From assembly GCA_009377755.1 (NCBI GenBank), contig WHTM01000014.1, positions 36,354 through 100,353 of the forward strand: 64,000 nucleotides of DNA, in the 5' to 3' direction. Source of the DNA: Hyphomicrobiales bacterium (GTDB taxonomy: Bacteria; Pseudomonadota; Alphaproteobacteria; Rhizobiales; Xanthobacteraceae). Position 1 is the first letter of the stretch, and every line of letters begins with the position of its first letter. The position numbers were made by a program, and so were the translations under genes. A model generated the notes under the pieces. The model made no database searches. It was not told the DNA's origin and saw nothing but the letters and a program-made list of their open reading frames with translations. Positions 27,042-36,655 of the stretch are shown piece by piece.

Positions 27042-27795
27042 GGCCAACGCCCATGTACGCCTCTCGCACCTCCGGATTTGCTGAAACCGTAGCGTAGTCG
27101 CCCTCGGCGAGGATGCGTCCGCGCGTGAGCACCGTGATGCGGTCGGAGATGTTGGCGACAACGCTGAGATTGTGCTCGACCATCAGCACCGTGCGGCTAG
27201 CGGCAGCCGCCTTGATCAGTGCCGCGATACGATCGATGTCCTCGTGCCCCATCCCCGCGGTCGGCTCATCGAGCAGCAGCATGTCGGGATCGAGCGCCAG
27301 CGTGGTGGCGATTTCCAGCGCCCGCTTGCGGCCATAAGGAAGCTCCGCGGCGATGGTGCTTGCGTAGCCTTCCAGCGCTACCTCGCGCAGCAGCTCGCGC
27401 GCGCGATCGTTGAAGGTGTCAAGCACCCGCGCCGATCGCCAGAAGTCGAACGAACCGCCGCGCCGACGCTGCAACGCAATCCGCACGTTCTCGATCACGC
27501 TCAGGTGCGGGAACACGGCCGAGATCTGAAACGAGCGCACCAGGCCGAGCCGGGCTACGTCGGCCGGCGTCGTGTCGGTGATGTCCTGGCCCTTGAAGAC
27601 GATCCGCCCTCTCGTGGGCTGCAGGAACTTGGTCAGCAGGTTGAAACAGGTCGTCTTTCCGGCCCCGTTCGGGCCGATCAGAGCGTGAATGGTGCCGCGT
27701 GCGACGCGCAGTTCCACGCCGCTCACCGCCACAAAACCGGCGAACTCCTTGGTGAGATCCTCGGTCTCCAGGATGATCCCGTCGCGCGTAGACAC
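27034..27795 (-). CDS. livG: ABC transporter ATP-binding protein LivG
   Basis: 253 residues from a GTG at 27795 preceded by GGAGGT at the right distance; an ATG at 27822 would add nine residues but has a poorer ribosome site. Walker A 'LIGPNGAGKTTCFNLLTK', Q-loop 'GLVRSFQISAVFPHLSVIEN', the atypical LivG signature 'AAELPYGRKRALEIATTLAL' and Walker B 'DMLLLDEPTAGMGHED', switch His in 'VLMVEHNLSVV'. It is the first gene of the transporter operon. Confidence 0.95.
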   Translation of the reverse strand: MSTRDGIILETEDLTKEFAGFVAVSGVELRVARGTIHALIGPNGAGKTTCFNLLTKFLQPTRGRIVFKGQDITDTTPADVARLGLVRSFQISAVFPHLSVIENVRIALQRRRGGSFDFWRSARVLDTFNDRARELLREVALEGYASTIAAELPYGRKRALEIATTLALDPDMLLLDEPTAGMGHEDIDRIAALIKAAAASRTVLMVEHNLSVVANISDRITVLTRGRILAEGDYATVSANPEVREAYMGVGHD

Positions 27796-27883
27796 TGGCG
27801 ACCTCCCGCCGCATTGCAGCATTGTTCCGGGAGACCGTCCAGATGCGGCATGGAGGGTTAGACGAAAGTCGAGTGGGCGCGAT

Positions 27884-29566
27884 TCAGCGCCGGCTCGACG
27901 TCACCGAATCCGCCGTCCGCGGTGTGATCGATTTGAGTGCGCGGTAGGCGTCGGGAAGCCCCGCCCCGTACTCAGGGTCGCGGCCACGTCTGCCGAGATC
28001 ACGGGCGGTCGTCTGCACGATGCCCCGGATCTGGCTCGGGCTCAGATTCGGGCTCCGCTCGATCAGCAGGGCCGCGAGCCCGCTGATATAGGCGGCCGCG
28101 ATCGATGTGCCCGAGATGATCTGATAGGCGCCGCGCGGCGCCGGCGCGATGATATCGACGCCCGGCGCCGCGACGGTGATGTGACCGCCGCGATTGGAGC
28201 GGTCGAACAGCCGGTCCTGGGAATCCGTCGCCGCGACCGCGATCACGTTGCGGTCGGCAGCGGGATAGAGCGGCGGCGACTTCGGGCCGGCGTTGCCGGC
28301 CGCCGCAATCAGCACGACGTTCCGCTTGTATGCCGCCGCCAGCTCGCGCTCGATCGCGGGATCGCGCGGACCGGCGAAGCTCATGTTGATGACGCGCGCG
28401 CCATTCTTGGCCGCCCAATCGATGCTCTTGAGGATGTTGAAAGTGGTCGCCGCGGCGGTGGCCGCCGTCGTGCCGAACGCTTGTGCCGCGAGGATACGCG
28501 ATGCCGGGGCCACCCCCAGCAGGCGCGAGCGCGCGACGATCGTACCGGCGATGGCGGTGCCGTGGCTGTCCGGCCCCTCCCCCGGCAAAGCGTCGTAGCT
28601 CTCGGCGATCATGCCGGCGAGCTCCGGATGCGAGACGTCGATGCCGGAATCGATCACGCCGATCAGCACCTTGTCACCCTGCGCCAGCGTATGCGCTTGC
28701 GGCAGATGCAATTTGCCGATGGCGTATTGCGCTGGATCGCCCTTGCCGGGACCCGCCGTCTCCTGCTGCAAGACGAACAGGTAGTTCGGCTGCGCCGTGC
28801 GCACGCCGGCGTCCCTCTCCAGCGCACGGATCACGGCGCTCATCGATCGTTGATCGGGAATGCGCCAGCGGAACATGGATTCGCCGGTCAGTTGAAACGT
28901 CTGCGACTCTAGCCGTATCAGTTGGTGGCGTGCCGCAAGTTGTGCGACGACCTGCTCCGATGTTCCGGGCGGGAGCTGGATCACGAGTTCATCGGGAACA
29001 AGCCGTTGCTCGCCAGCAGGCGGCGCTCCGCTTGGACGGCGGGTCGTACGGGTGGGACCCTGCTGGCGTGGGGGGCGACGGTTGGCCGCTGGCTGGCGGC
29101 GCGGCCGAGGAGGCGGCGCCCAATGTTCGGGATCGGAGTGGGCCGGCTGCGTGACGATCGTGCCGATCACACCGATGATGCCCGGTATGACCGCGCCGAG
29201 GATCCGCGGTCCGCGTGGGTCGCGGGTCCGGCGTGGTCCGCGCGGCGGGTGCCAGGCGCCGCGCGGCGGCATGGCGGCATGGCTCCAACCCTCCCCGCGC
29301 GAGCCGCGGCTTCCGCGAGCCGACGGCCGGACGTTACGGGTTCCACGGTTCACATGTGACGGTCGAACACCTTGCACGCGATGTCCGGGATCGCGGACCG
29401 CGCGATTGTTGAACGACGGCTTTGCCGACATGCCGCGGCCCCCGCGCGGCGAGGCATCCGCCAGCGAACCGAGCGGGACAACCGCGACCGCCGCCAGCAG
29501 AGTGAGCCGGCACACGCCGCGCCAGAACCTGGGCAGCCTGCCGAAACGTCTCTGGTCAGAGTGCAT
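27884..29566 (-). CDS. Secreted subtilisin-like serine protease (S8)
   Basis: 560 residues. Signal peptide (about 15-39, 'FWRGVCRLTLLAAVAVVPLG'), then a low-complexity Arg/Pro/Gly-rich stretch to about 190, then a prodomain-like region ('VPDELVIQLPPGTSEQVVAQ') and the catalytic domain. Triad: Asp in 'VLIGVIDSGIDVSHPEL', His in 'DSHGTAIAGTIV' and Ser in 'ISGTSIAAAYISGLAALL', with oxyanion Asn in 'VLIAAAGNAGP'. All catalytic residues are intact. GGGGAGG precedes the start. It lies 24 bp after the anti-sigma gene, so it is the likely effector gene of the sigma/anti-sigma operon. Confidence 0.92.
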   Translation of the reverse strand: MHSDQRRFGRLPRFWRGVCRLTLLAAVAVVPLGSLADASPRGGRGMSAKPSFNNRAVRDPGHRVQGVRPSHVNRGTRNVRPSARGSRGSRGEGWSHAAMPPRGAWHPPRGPRRTRDPRGPRILGAVIPGIIGVIGTIVTQPAHSDPEHWAPPPRPRRQPAANRRPPRQQGPTRTTRRPSGAPPAGEQRLVPDELVIQLPPGTSEQVVAQLAARHQLIRLESQTFQLTGESMFRWRIPDQRSMSAVIRALERDAGVRTAQPNYLFVLQQETAGPGKGDPAQYAIGKLHLPQAHTLAQGDKVLIGVIDSGIDVSHPELAGMIAESYDALPGEGPDSHGTAIAGTIVARSRLLGVAPASRILAAQAFGTTAATAAATTFNILKSIDWAAKNGARVINMSFAGPRDPAIERELAAAYKRNVVLIAAAGNAGPKSPPLYPAADRNVIAVAATDSQDRLFDRSNRGGHITVAAPGVDIIAPAPRGAYQIISGTSIAAAYISGLAALLIERSPNLSPSQIRGIVQTTARDLGRRGRDPEYGAGLPDAYRALKSITPRTADSVTSSRR

Positions 29567-29590
29567 GACGCACCTCCCCTTCCAGGTATT

Positions 29591-30316
29591 CTACTCCGCC
29601 GGAACGATGAAATTGATGACGTTCGTGGCCGCCTCCAACCGGGCGATGGCCCGATCCCTGGCCTCCCGGGCCGAGGGGCGGTCGGTCGTGCCGCGATACA
29701 TGGTTTCCTGCCCCGACGCATCGGGCGGCAAAGCGGCGATGCGAATGCGATAGAGCCCGCCCGGGCGCGGCCCATCAACGATGCTCGCCCGGTTGGCTTC
29801 GAGGACAGCCGCGATATCGCCGGCGCTCGCGTTTGACGCGAAGCGAACGATCGCAAGGCTTCCCATCTCGGCGGGCTTGTCGGTCGACGCGGTCTGATAG
29901 TTGCCCTGGCTGCGCTCGCCGATGACCAGGGCGCCGATCAGCCCGGCCTGCAGCAGGATCGCCAGCACGGCGGCGCCGGCCGAGAACGCGAGCTGGCGCG
30001 GTGTCAGGCTCGCGAAGAATTCCGAGATCTGGGAACCAAGACCGGCCGAGCGCGCGGGTTTGCGCCCGCCTTCGGCATCGATCGCCGCGAACAGCCGGTT
30101 CATGGCGCGCGACGAGGGTACACCGAGCGACTCGTTGACATCGACCGTCGCCGTCATCTCCTCGCAAGCGATCATGTAGCGGCGCATCAGTTCGGGATCG
30201 CGCTTGAGCGCGGCTTCTACCTGCTCCGCCTCGCGGCGGTTCAGGGTGCCGGCTGCATGCCAGGGCAGGAGATATTCGATCTCCGGGCGTTCCGGCGTGT
30301 CTTGTTGATTTGTCAT
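29591..30316 (-). CDS. Anti-sigma factor, single-pass membrane protein
   Basis: 241 residues. The N-terminal cytoplasmic domain begins 'EIEYLLPWHAAGTLNRREAE', the pattern of anti-sigma domains that bind ECF factors, but it has no HxxxCxxC zinc motif. One membrane segment lies near 107-130 ('AFSAGAAVLAILLQAGLIGA'). The C-terminal periplasmic part (about 135-241) is a small alpha/beta domain. The start overlaps the sigma stop by 4 bp. By family precedent it sequesters the sigma factor until an envelope signal releases it; the periplasmic neighbour protease could take part in signalling, which is inference. Confidence 0.85.
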   Translation of the reverse strand: MTNQQDTPERPEIEYLLPWHAAGTLNRREAEQVEAALKRDPELMRRYMIACEEMTATVDVNESLGVPSSRAMNRLFAAIDAEGGRKPARSAGLGSQISEFFASLTPRQLAFSAGAAVLAILLQAGLIGALVIGERSQGNYQTASTDKPAEMGSLAIVRFASNASAGDIAAVLEANRASIVDGPRPGGLYRIRIAALPPDASGQETMYRGTTDRPSAREARDRAIARLEAATNVINFIVPAE

Positions 30317-30897
30317 GGCCAGCCTCGATCCACACCTTCCGCCTTGAGCAGTTCCGCCAATCGCTTGCGCGCATAGAACATGCGCGTCTTCACGGTGGGC
30401 TCCGGAATGCCGACGATGGCCGCGACCTCTTCGACCGATTTCTCATGGTAGTAGACGAGGTCGATCACTTCCCGGTGCTCCACCGACAGCGCCGTCAGGC
30501 ACCGCCGCAACGCATCGCTCTTGCCTTTCTTCTGTACAGCGACTTCCGGATCGTCGCTTTCATCCACAATCGATTCCGCCTGTGCGTCGTCCAGTTCCTC
30601 GTCCGACCGCCGCCGTAACGTCGATAGAGCCTTGAAGCGGGCAATCGACAACAGCCAAGTGGTGACTGCGGAGCGCCCCTCGAACCGGTTGGCTTGCCGC
30701 CAGACGTCGAGGAACACTTCACTGATCAGATCCTCGGCGGTCGCCTCGTTCCGGACGAACCGCAGCACGAAACGGTAGACGCGAACATGATGACGCCCAT
30801 ACAGCACCTGCATCGCGAGCCGATCGCCTCCGGCGATCCGAGCGATCAGATCGTCGTCCGAGGTCGACTGTCCTGCGGTCACGGTCGGCTCATGCAT
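30313..30897 (-). CDS. RNA polymerase ECF-type sigma factor
   Basis: 194 residues. Region 2: 'YGRHHVRVYRFVLRFVRNEA' and 'DLISEVFLDVWRQANRFEGR' with 'TTWLLSIARFKALSTLRRR'. Region 4: 'EHREVIDLVYYHEKSVEEVA' followed by the HTH 'IVGIPEPTVKTRMFYARKRL'. An acidic linker (about 107-123) separates them. It is co-transcribed with the overlapping anti-sigma gene and the protease. A TATAAT hexamer lies upstream on the minus strand at 30933-30938. No GGAAC-type ECF autoregulatory promoter is clear. Confidence 0.94.
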   Translation of the reverse strand: MHEPTVTAGQSTSDDDLIARIAGGDRLAMQVLYGRHHVRVYRFVLRFVRNEATAEDLISEVFLDVWRQANRFEGRSAVTTWLLSIARFKALSTLRRRSDEELDDAQAESIVDESDDPEVAVQKKGKSDALRRCLTALSVEHREVIDLVYYHEKSVEEVAAIVGIPEPTVKTRMFYARKRLAELLKAEGVDRGWP

Positions 30898-30932
30898 AGG
30901 TCGCTCGGCGGTGCCTCTGGGTTCACTGCCAC

Positions 30933-30938
30933 ATTATA
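30933..30938 (-). promoter_or_regulatory. Candidate -10 element before the sigma operon
   Basis: Perfect TATAAT on the minus strand 36 bp before the sigma-factor start. The expected -35 region (GCGGGA or GGGAAT, depending on spacing) is a poor match to TTGACA. A housekeeping-type promoter is possible; support is weak. Confidence 0.3.
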
Positions 30939-31051
30939 GAAAATTTCGCACCGATTCCCGCAGTTTAAGGTGGGCCGCGGCCGCGATGGGCAAATTCGGC
31001 CCGAATCGAGGCCCGCTCCCAGACCCGCGGCTCCAGCGCACTACCCGGTCG

Positions 31052-31990
31052 TCAGGTCTTCCCAACCATGTCGAGCACGGCCTTGCCGCGGGCATGCCCG
31101 GTCATGACGTGCTCGTAGGCCTTGATGGCATCGGCAAAGGGAAACACGGCGCCGACCACCACCTGCACGGCCCCGCTCTCGACCCAGGCGCTGATCTGGT
31201 CCAAGTACCGCGTCTCATAGCTCACCGGCGCCGGCTTCACCGTCACGTCGCTGCGCGGTGCGGCCTGCGTCATCGGCGGCACCGAGATATGGCTAATGAC
31301 GCCGCCGGACTTGAGCACCGGGAACGAACGGTAGCGGACGTCGCCCCCCATCAGGTCGAAGACCAGGTCGTAGTCCTTGATGGCCGCAGCGAAATCGGTC
31401 GTGGTGTAATCGATGACGACATCGGCGCCGAGGTCACGGACGAATTCGAGATTGGACGGCCCCGCGGTGGCGGCGACGAATGCGCCGAGGTGCTTGGCCA
31501 TCTGGATCGCGAGCGACCCGACGCCACCGGCACCGGCATGAACGAGCACCTTTTGGCCGGCCGCCGCCTGGCCCGTGGTCACGATCCCGGCAAAGGCGCT
31601 CAGCGCGGCGACTGCCAGCGAGCCGGCGGCAATGTGATCGAGGTTCTGGGGCTTGCGTGCCACGTGCGCCGCATCGACCGCCACAAACTGTGCGTGCGTG
31701 CCCCAGCGGGTCTGGTCGGCGACGCCGTACACCTCATCGCCGGGCTTGAACGCAGTGACCTCGCCGCCGACCTCGGCAACGACGCCGGAGCCGTCGCGGC
31801 CAAGCACATGCGGAAACGCCAGCTCCATCCGGCTGCGGGCGTAACCTTGGGAGATTTTCCCGTCGACCGGGTTGACGCTCGCCGCGTGCACCTCGATCAG
31901 TACGTCGCGAGGGCGCGGCTCCGGCCCCGGCACATCCGCGAGCGCCAACGAGGCAAGCCCATCGTAGCCGTTGAGCGTGAGCGCTTTCAT
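31052..31990 (-). CDS. NADP-dependent quinone oxidoreductase-like MDR protein
   Basis: 312 residues of the zinc-free zeta-crystallin/quinone reductase branch of the medium-chain dehydrogenases. 'EVHAASVNPVDGKISQGY' and 'FPHVLGRDGSGVVAEVGGEV' form the N-terminal GroES-like domain. The Rossmann motif is 'VLVHAGAGGVGSLAIQMAKHLGA' (AxxGxxG), followed by 'LGADVVIDYTTTDF'. The structural-zinc cysteines are absent. Substrate unknown. It is 48 bp upstream of the CoA-transferase subunit B gene in position but is read after it on the minus strand. Confidence 0.88.
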   Translation of the reverse strand: MKALTLNGYDGLASLALADVPGPEPRPRDVLIEVHAASVNPVDGKISQGYARSRMELAFPHVLGRDGSGVVAEVGGEVTAFKPGDEVYGVADQTRWGTHAQFVAVDAAHVARKPQNLDHIAAGSLAVAALSAFAGIVTTGQAAAGQKVLVHAGAGGVGSLAIQMAKHLGAFVAATAGPSNLEFVRDLGADVVIDYTTTDFAAAIKDYDLVFDLMGGDVRYRSFPVLKSGGVISHISVPPMTQAAPRSDVTVKPAPVSYETRYLDQISAWVESGAVQVVVGAVFPFADAIKAYEHVMTGHARGKAVLDMVGKT

Positions 31991-32038
31991 CGGCCCGTCC
32001 CTCCCCCAACGGCGACCGCGCGATCGCCCGTTTGACGC

Positions 32039-32692
<654 letters not shown>

Positions 32693-32703
32693 GATGATTC
32701 CCC

Positions 32704-33405
32704 TTAAGCGCGCGTGCGCACGGTGTGCTGCTCGATGTGCTTCACCGCATTCGGCACATGGATCATGCGCTGCACGTAAATGCCGGGCGTGATGATGTGA
32801 TCCGGGTCAACGACACCCGGTTCGACCAGGTTCTCCACTTCGGCGACGGTCACCTTGCCGGCGGTCGCCATCATCGGATTGAAGTTGCGCGCCGTCTTGC
32901 GGTAGACGAGGTTGCCCTCGGTGTCGCCCTTCCAGGCATGGACGATCGCAAGGTCGGCGACCAGGCCGCGCTCCATCACATAACGCTCGCCGTCGAATTC
33001 ACGGTCTTCCTTGCCTTCGGCGATCATGGTGCCGGCGCCGGTGCGCGTGAAGAAGGCGGGAATGCCGGCACCGCCTGCCCGGATGCGCTCAGCCAGCGTG
33101 CCCTGCGGATTGAATTCGATCTCCAGTTCGCCGGCGAGGTACTGCTGGGCGAAGGTCTTGTTCTCACCCACGTAGGACGAGATCATTTTCTTGATTTGCT
33201 TCGTATCGAGCAGCAGGCCGAGACCGACTCCGTCGATACCGGCATTGTTCGATACCACCGTCAGGTTCTTCACGCCGGAGTCGCGGATCGCGATGATCAG
33301 GGTCTCGGGAATGCCGCACAGGCCAAAACCGCCTGCCATGATCACCATGTTATCGCGCAGCAGTCCGGCAAGCGCCGCCGCGGCATCGGGATAGACCTTC
33401 TTCAT
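32704..33405 (-). CDS. scoA: 3-oxoacid CoA-transferase subunit A
   Basis: 233 residues. The oxyanion/CoA-site signature '[19 protein letters not shown]' lies near residue 22, followed by '[17 protein letters not shown]', '[20 protein letters not shown]', '[20 protein letters not shown]', '[20 protein letters not shown]' and '[20 protein letters not shown]'. It is the first gene of the scoA-scoB pair and has a good Shine-Dalgarno (GGGAG) before the ATG. Forms a heteromeric cytosolic CoA-transferase with scoB. Confidence 0.94.
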   Translation of the reverse strand: MKKVYPDAAAALAGLLRDNMVIMAGGFGLCGIPETLIIAIRDSGVKNLTVVSNNAGIDGVGLGLLLDTKQIKKMISSYVGENKTFAQQYLAGELEIEFNPQGTLAERIRAGGAGIPAFFTRTGAGTMIAEGKEDREFDGERYVMERGLVADLAIVHAWKGDTEGNLVYRKTARNFNPMMATAGKVTVAEVENLVEPGVVDPDHIITPGIYVQRMIHVPNAVKHIEQHTVRTRA

Positions 33406-33608
33406 GAAAACTCCCAGCCCCTCACCGTTCCCGACCTGAAAGGACGTAATCGCGCATTTGTCAATGGGACGGCGCCGGCCATCGGCCGCCTGGCGGTCGC
33501 ATTCCGACCCTAGTTGGCCGCAAAACTCCTCAATCCCGCCAAGGTTTTGTCAATCGGCCGTTGTTCGTTGACAGGCACCGCCATCGATCACGTCGAAGGA
33601 GGACGACC

Positions 33609-34346
33609 ATGAGGCAGGGTTGCGTCGTCGCCATAGCGGCCGCGTTTATCGCAGGACCTGGACTAACCGTCACCGCGGCCGTGGCCGCGTGCAATCCACG
33701 TAATCCGACTGCCTGCACAGCAGTTACCCCATCGAAGGCCGCGGCGCCGCTCCAACTGAAGCGGTTCATGAAGTTGGGGCCGGCCCGGCGATCGGTGTCC
33801 CGTTCAAACACGCGCCGCCTCGTCCGGAAGCAGCAGGCCAAGCAGGCGATCGAGCCGGTGGGTGACGCGTCCTCCAAGGTCGCCGCCGCCACGCCTGACG
33901 ACGCCAATGGAGCGCCTTTGACGCCGAAGGCTATTCAGACCCTCTCGATTCCGGCGCCGGCGCTGGCGTTGGCACCGGCGGTCGAGGGCCGGACGGTCGG
34001 GTTCACCACCGCGACCGAAGCCTGGACGGGTGAAGGCGCATTTGCTTCGGTCGCCGGGCCGACGACATTGCCGCCCGGCGTGACGACCGCCCAGTTCGAT
34101 GAGGTCAACGAGATCGACCTCGCCGCCGACGCCGAGGCGAAGACAGCGGGGCATACGGCCCAACCCGGTCACACCGCCGGTGTCTCGTTGGTCGCGCCGG
34201 CCAACGCGGCCACGCCCTCCATGCCGTCGTCGAAACCCGGGGCCACAGCGTCCGAGCCGGAGCCTTCGTGGCTGTCCCGGCTCTACGGCAAATTCTTCGA
34301 CGCCGCCTTAACCGTGGTGCTGACGATCCGCGCGTGGTTCGTCTGA
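33609..34346 (+). CDS. Exported protein of unknown function
   Basis: 245 residues from ATG 33609, preceded by GAAGGAGG. Signal peptide about 1-25 ('CVVAIAAAFIAGPGLTVTAA'). The mature N-terminus has two cysteines (CNPRNPTAC). A basic segment follows ('ARRSVSRSNTRRLVRKQQAK'), then a long Ala/Pro/Thr-rich low-complexity region. The C-terminus (about 215-245, 'WLSRLYGKFFDAALTVVLTI') is amphipathic/hydrophobic and could dock on a membrane. No recognised domain. It ends 6 bp before the convergent polyprenyl synthase gene. Confidence 0.65.
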   Translation: MRQGCVVAIAAAFIAGPGLTVTAAVAACNPRNPTACTAVTPSKAAAPLQLKRFMKLGPARRSVSRSNTRRLVRKQQAKQAIEPVGDASSKVAAATPDDANGAPLTPKAIQTLSIPAPALALAPAVEGRTVGFTTATEAWTGEGAFASVAGPTTLPPGVTTAQFDEVNEIDLAADAEAKTAGHTAQPGHTAGVSLVAPANAATPSMPSSKPGATASEPEPSWLSRLYGKFFDAALTVVLTIRAWFV

Positions 34347-34352
34347 GCGCGG

Positions 34353-35291
34353 TCAGGCACGGCGCTCGGCGACAAACCGCGCGGCGGCCCTGAGCACGGC
34401 AGTACCGTCTCCGAACGGTGCAAGCGCCGCCTCCGCTTCACCGACCAGGACGCGCAGCCGTGCCTTGGCAGCATCGACGCCCAGCATACCGACGAGTGTC
34501 GCCTTATGCGCGGCAGCATCCTTGCCTGTAGCTTTGCCGACCGTTTCAGGATCGCCTTCGATATCGAGCAGATCGTCGGCGATCTGGAATGCTTGCCCGA
34601 GCGCGACACCGTAGCGATCGATCGCGTCGTACGCCTGGGCCCTGGCCTGCCCCAGGATTGCACCGGCGATACAGGCAAAGCGCAGCAAGGCACCGGTTTT
34701 CATCGCCTGCAATGTCCGCACCTCATCTTCGCCGATCCGCAGCGGATGCCCGCCGGCAAACCGGCCTTCCGCCTCCAGATCGAGCATTTGTCCGCCGACC
34801 ATGCCGCCCAGCCCTGCTGCACGCGCCAGCGCCAAGACCAGGGCGACGCGCACCGCCGGATCGGGATGCACCTCCGGCCGCGCCAGGACGTCGAAGGCAA
34901 AGGTCAGCAGCCCATCGCCGGCGAGAATGGCCGTGGCATCGTCAAAGGCCTTGTGGACCGTCGGCCGTCCACGCCGCAACGCGTCGTCATCCATCGCCGG
35001 CAGGTCGTCGTGCACCAGCGAATAGCAATGCACGCATTCCAGCGCCGCGCCGACCATGAGCGCCCGCCCGCGCGGCACATCGCACAGGGCCGCGGTCTCG
35101 ACCACCAGGAACGGACGCAGCCGCTTTCCGCCGCCGAGGCTCGCATATCGCATCGACTCCAGCAGCCGCTGCGGACGATTGCGTTCGTCCGCCTCCGACT
35201 GCGGCCCAAGCAGGCGACCGAGCAGGTTCTCGACGTCGGTTGCCACGACATCGAGCCTGCGCCGGAACTCTGCTTCTGCGTCTTGTGTCAC
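34353..35291 (-). CDS. Polyprenyl synthetase (farnesyl/geranylgeranyl diphosphate synthase type)
   Basis: 312-residue trans-prenyltransferase. First Asp-rich motif with chain-length region 'CYSLVHDDLPAMDDDALRRG' near 94-113, and second motif 'FQIADDLLDIEGDPETVGKA' near 234-253; 'GGGKRLRPFLV' supplies the IPP-binding Lys-Arg. The insertion in the first motif (DDLPAMDDD) matches bacterial IspA-type farnesyl diphosphate synthases, so it probably supplies C15 for squalene. It is divergent from hpnB. The final chain length cannot be read with certainty. Confidence 0.9.
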   Translation of the reverse strand: MTQDAEAEFRRRLDVVATDVENLLGRLLGPQSEADERNRPQRLLESMRYASLGGGKRLRPFLVVETAALCDVPRGRALMVGAALECVHCYSLVHDDLPAMDDDALRRGRPTVHKAFDDATAILAGDGLLTFAFDVLARPEVHPDPAVRVALVLALARAAGLGGMVGGQMLDLEAEGRFAGGHPLRIGEDEVRTLQAMKTGALLRFACIAGAILGQARAQAYDAIDRYGVALGQAFQIADDLLDIEGDPETVGKATGKDAAAHKATLVGMLGVDAAKARLRVLVGEAEAALAPFGDGTAVLRAAARFVAERRA

Positions 35292-35497
35292 GATGCCGTC
35301 GTCTTTCCGAAGTCAACACAGGGCTAGGCGTGCGTCCCGTCGATCCCGGTGGGGAATTGCATCGCCGGCCAAGGACCACCGAGCCGGACCGGACGATGAG
35401 GATTGCTTACCGAACCGCGCAGGGATTTGAAAGTCGGGCCTGCGCAGGGCAAGTTTTGCTCGCTTCGCCGAACGTTCGCGATACAGTTGGCCCCGAT

Positions 35498-36655
35498 ATG
35501 CTCGAATTGATCGCATTTCTGGCCCTTGCCACGTGGCTTTACCTCCTCGCCGCGCGCGGCGGATTTTGGCTGGCGGCCGAGCGCGACGAACTCCAGGCCG
35601 CGCCGCCGGCAACCTGGCCGTCCGTGACCGCGGTGGTGCCGGCGCGCGACGAGGCGGGCTGCGTTGCCGACAGCATCGGTTCGCTGCTGCGCCAGGACTA
35701 TCCGGGGGCGCACGCCGTCATTCTTGTCGACGACAACAGCACCGACGCGACGGCGGCGGTCGCCCGCGATGCGGCGGCAGCGGCCGGCCAGACCGGCCGG
35801 CTGACGGTGATATCCGGGCGACCCTTGCCGGCGGGATGGACCGGGAAATTGTGGGCGCTGAAGCAGGGCGTCGACGCCGCCGCGCAACGGCCCGAACCGC
35901 CCGCCTACCTGCTGCTGACCGATGCCGATATCGTCTATGCGCCTGAGACGCTGCGCCGCCTTGTCGCCAAGGCGGAAGCCGAGCGCCTGGCGCTCACGTC
36001 GCTGATGGCCAAGCTGCGCTGCGAGAGCCTGGCCGAGCGCGCCCTGGTCCCGGCCTTCATCTTCTTCTTCCAGATGCTCTACCCGTTCGCCTGGGTAAAC
36101 CGTCCGCAAAGCGCGACAGCCGCAGCAGCCGGCGGCTGCATGCTGGTGCGCGCCGATGTACTTCGCCGGGCCGGCGGCATCGCGCGCATTCGCGGCGCGC
36201 TGATCGACGATTGCGCGCTGGCGCAGGTGCTCAAGGCGCAAGGACCGATCTGGCTCGGACTCACCCAGCGGGTGCGCAGCATCCGTCCGTATCCGCACCT
36301 CGACGACATCCGGGGCATGGTAGCGCGCTCCGCCTACGCGCAGCTTCGCTATTCGCCGCTCCTGCTCGCCGGCACGGTCCTCGGCATGGCATTGACCTAT
36401 CTGGCACCGCCCATGCTGGCGCTGCTCGGCAGCGGGCCGGCACGCTGGATGGGGCTCGCCGCATGGGCGCTGATGGCGCTCGCATTCCAGCCGACCCTGC
36501 GGTTCTATCGGGTTTCGCCGCTATGGGGGGCGGCGCTGCCGGCGATCGCATTCCTCTATGTGCTGTTCACGCTCGATTCCGCCTGGGCATCCGCGCGCGG
36601 GCGCGGCGGCCTCTGGAAGGGGCGCGTGCAGGCCAGCCCGACGAGTCCGCAATGA
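35498..36655 (+). CDS. hpnB: Hopene-associated glycosyltransferase HpnB
   Basis: 385-residue family 2 glycosyltransferase with membrane segments at both ends. N-terminal anchor 'LELIAFLALATWLYLLAARG', catalytic core 'VTAVVPARDEAGCVADSIGS', 'AVILVDDNSTDATAAVARDA' and 'YLLLTDADIVYAPETLRRLV' (DxD), QxxRW-like region replaced by 'LTQRVRSIRPYPHLDDIRGM', then C-terminal helices. ATG 35498 is chosen because the anchor begins there; longer in-frame starts exist. It overlaps hpnC by 4 bp. The activity in hopanoid decoration is inferred from its constant gene neighbourhood. Confidence 0.9.
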   Translation: MLELIAFLALATWLYLLAARGGFWLAAERDELQAAPPATWPSVTAVVPARDEAGCVADSIGSLLRQDYPGAHAVILVDDNSTDATAAVARDAAAAAGQTGRLTVISGRPLPAGWTGKLWALKQGVDAAAQRPEPPAYLLLTDADIVYAPETLRRLVAKAEAERLALTSLMAKLRCESLAERALVPAFIFFFQMLYPFAWVNRPQSATAAAAGGCMLVRADVLRRAGGIARIRGALIDDCALAQVLKAQGPIWLGLTQRVRSIRPYPHLDDIRGMVARSAYAQLRYSPLLLAGTVLGMALTYLAPPMLALLGSGPARWMGLAAWALMALAFQPTLRFYRVSPLWGAALPAIAFLYVLFTLDSAWASARGRGGLWKGRVQASPTSPQ

